Assembly (NCBI GenBank): GCA_037043235.1
Contig: JAWRVZ010000042.1
Location: 2,137,501 to 2,201,500, forward strand
Reading direction: 5' to 3'
DNA from: Rhodeus uyekii
Taxonomy: Eukaryota; Chordata; Actinopteri; Cypriniformes; Acheilognathidae
DNA length: 64,000 bases
The notes under the pieces are model-generated. The model made no database searches, was not told the DNA's origin, and worked only from the letters and a program-made list of their open reading frames with translations. Positions 59,940 to 64,000 of this stretch are shown here, piece by piece. A program made the translations under genes and the position numbers. Each line of letters starts with the position of its first letter. Position 1 is the stretch's first letter.

Positions 59940-60868
59940 ATGTTTAGGGAACGTTACATTGTGTCATTCTCCAAACGTCATATTATATCATTCTCCAAAC
60001 GGAACGTCACAGTGTCATTCTCCAAACGTTATGGGAACACTACATTGTCATTCTCCAAACATTACGGGAACGTTACATTGTGTCATTCTCCAAACATTAC
60101 GGGAACGTTACATTGTGTCATTCTCCAAACATTACGGGAACGTTACATTGTGTCATTCAACAAACATTACGGGAACGTTACATTGTCATTCTCTAAACAT
60201 TACGGGAACGTTACATTGTCATTCTCTAAACATTACGGGAACGTTACATTGTCATTCTCCAAACGTTATGGGAACACTACATTGTCATTCTCCAAACATT
60301 ACGGGAACGTTACATTGTGTCATTCTCCAAACATTACGGGAACGTTACATTGTGTCATTCTCCAAACATTACGGGAACGTTACATTGTGTCATTCAACAA
60401 ACATTACGGGAACGTTACATTGTCATTCTCTAAACATTACGGGAACGTTACATTGTCATTCTCTAAACATTACGGGAACGTTACATTGTCATTCTCCAAA
60501 CGTTATGGGAACACTACATTGTCATTCTCCAAACATTACGGGAACGTTACATTGTGTCATTCTCCAAACATTACGGGAACGTTACATTGTGTCATTCTCC
60601 AAACATTACGGGAACGTTACATTGTGTCATTCTCCAAACATTACGGGAACGTTACATTGTCATTCAACAAACATTACGGGAACGTTACATTGTCATTCTC
60701 TAAACATTACGGGAACGTTACATTGTCATTCTCTAAACATTACGGGAACGTTACATTGTCATTCTCTAAACATTACGGGAACGTTACATTGTGTCATTTT
60801 CCAAACATTACGGGAATGTTACATTGTGTCATTCAACAGACATTGCGGGAACGTTACATTATGTCATT
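59940..60868. repeat. AACGTT minisatellite, array B (TBK1 intron 1)
   Basis: About 27 units of 31 or 35 bp: CGGGAACGTTACATTGTGTC, ATTCTCCAAACATTA (some lack GTGT). A marker unit TATGGGAACACTACATTG recurs at 60031, 60268 and 60505, giving a 237-bp higher-order period. Same family as array A at 31620-32645. Confidence 0.95.
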
Positions 60869-61045
60869 TGTTGTGTCAACTTTCCCTGTTTGCTGATTAA
60901 TACCTGAAAACATGTTCTAGTATTGAATTGTTATCAAGGTACGTGACAGAAACACAGGCATTTTCATGGATCGTTAGTGTTGACGGTGTTGTTTTTCTTG
61001 GATCCTCATGAATATTTAATGTGTTTCAGGTGAATCTCAGTCATC

Positions 61046-64000
<2,955 letters not shown>

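Noticed and set aside
59857..60900. Two overlapping ~330-codon frames through the AACGTT array
   Set aside because: Both frames stay open only because 35- and 31-bp units happen to lack stops; no conserved protein.

Overview
This is a vertebrate nuclear window, almost certainly from a ray-finned fish and probably a cyprinid. The genes are intron-rich with GT-AG boundaries. They encode clear orthologues of vertebrate LRIG3, ATP23, RPAP3, EPS8 and TBK1. The spaces between exons are full of CA/GT and GA microsatellites, minisatellites, tRNA-derived SINEs with the teleost tail 'GTCGCTTTGGATAAAAGC', LINE 3' tails and hAT-type DNA transposons. No prokaryotic, plasmid or viral genes were seen.

Layout, left to right: LRIG3 (+, 3' part only, 14 coding exons, 354-8854); a repeat-dominated intergenic stretch with a (TGTC/TGTT)-type array (11.0-12.4 kb) and a 2 kb GA/GT minisatellite (14.6-16.6 kb); ATP23 (-, complete, 6 exons, 17223-18984); a pair of nested hAT elements with perfect 8-bp target-site duplications (19.5-21.5 kb); RPAP3 (+, complete, 16 coding exons, 22663-27240); tRNA-like repeats (28-29.3 kb); EPS8 (-, complete coding sequence, 21 coding exons, 30714-43394, with a probable non-coding first exon near 57.8 kb); a 4.9 kb minisatellite of 46-bp units inside EPS8 intron 1 (52.5-57.4 kb); and TBK1 (+, non-coding exon 1 near 59.3 kb, coding exons from 61046, cut by the window end inside exon 10).

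The exon joins were checked by phase. The assembled coding lengths are all divisible by three: ATP23 750 nt (249 aa), RPAP3 1785 nt (594 aa), EPS8 2394 nt (797 aa).

The five genes do not form a pathway. LRIG3 is a receptor-regulating membrane protein, ATP23 a mitochondrial intermembrane-space metalloprotease, RPAP3 an HSP90 co-chaperone scaffold, EPS8 an actin and receptor-tyrosine-kinase adaptor, and TBK1 an innate-immunity and autophagy kinase. Transcription directions alternate: LRIG3 and ATP23 are tail-to-tail, ATP23 and RPAP3 head-to-head, RPAP3 and EPS8 tail-to-tail, EPS8 and TBK1 head-to-head. In human, LRIG3, ATP23, RPAP3, EPS8 and TBK1 all lie on chromosome 12, so this block keeps an old linkage group.

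I found no evidence for a wholly new system. The unusual material is in the repeats and how they touch gene structure: one AACGTT-rich repeat family both dispersed and tandemly amplified at two sites, arrays with higher-order duplications, an EPS8 intron that is almost all TG repeat, an EPS8 splice donor embedded in a repeat, a likely cassette exon in EPS8, and a duplicated E-box promoter at ATP23.
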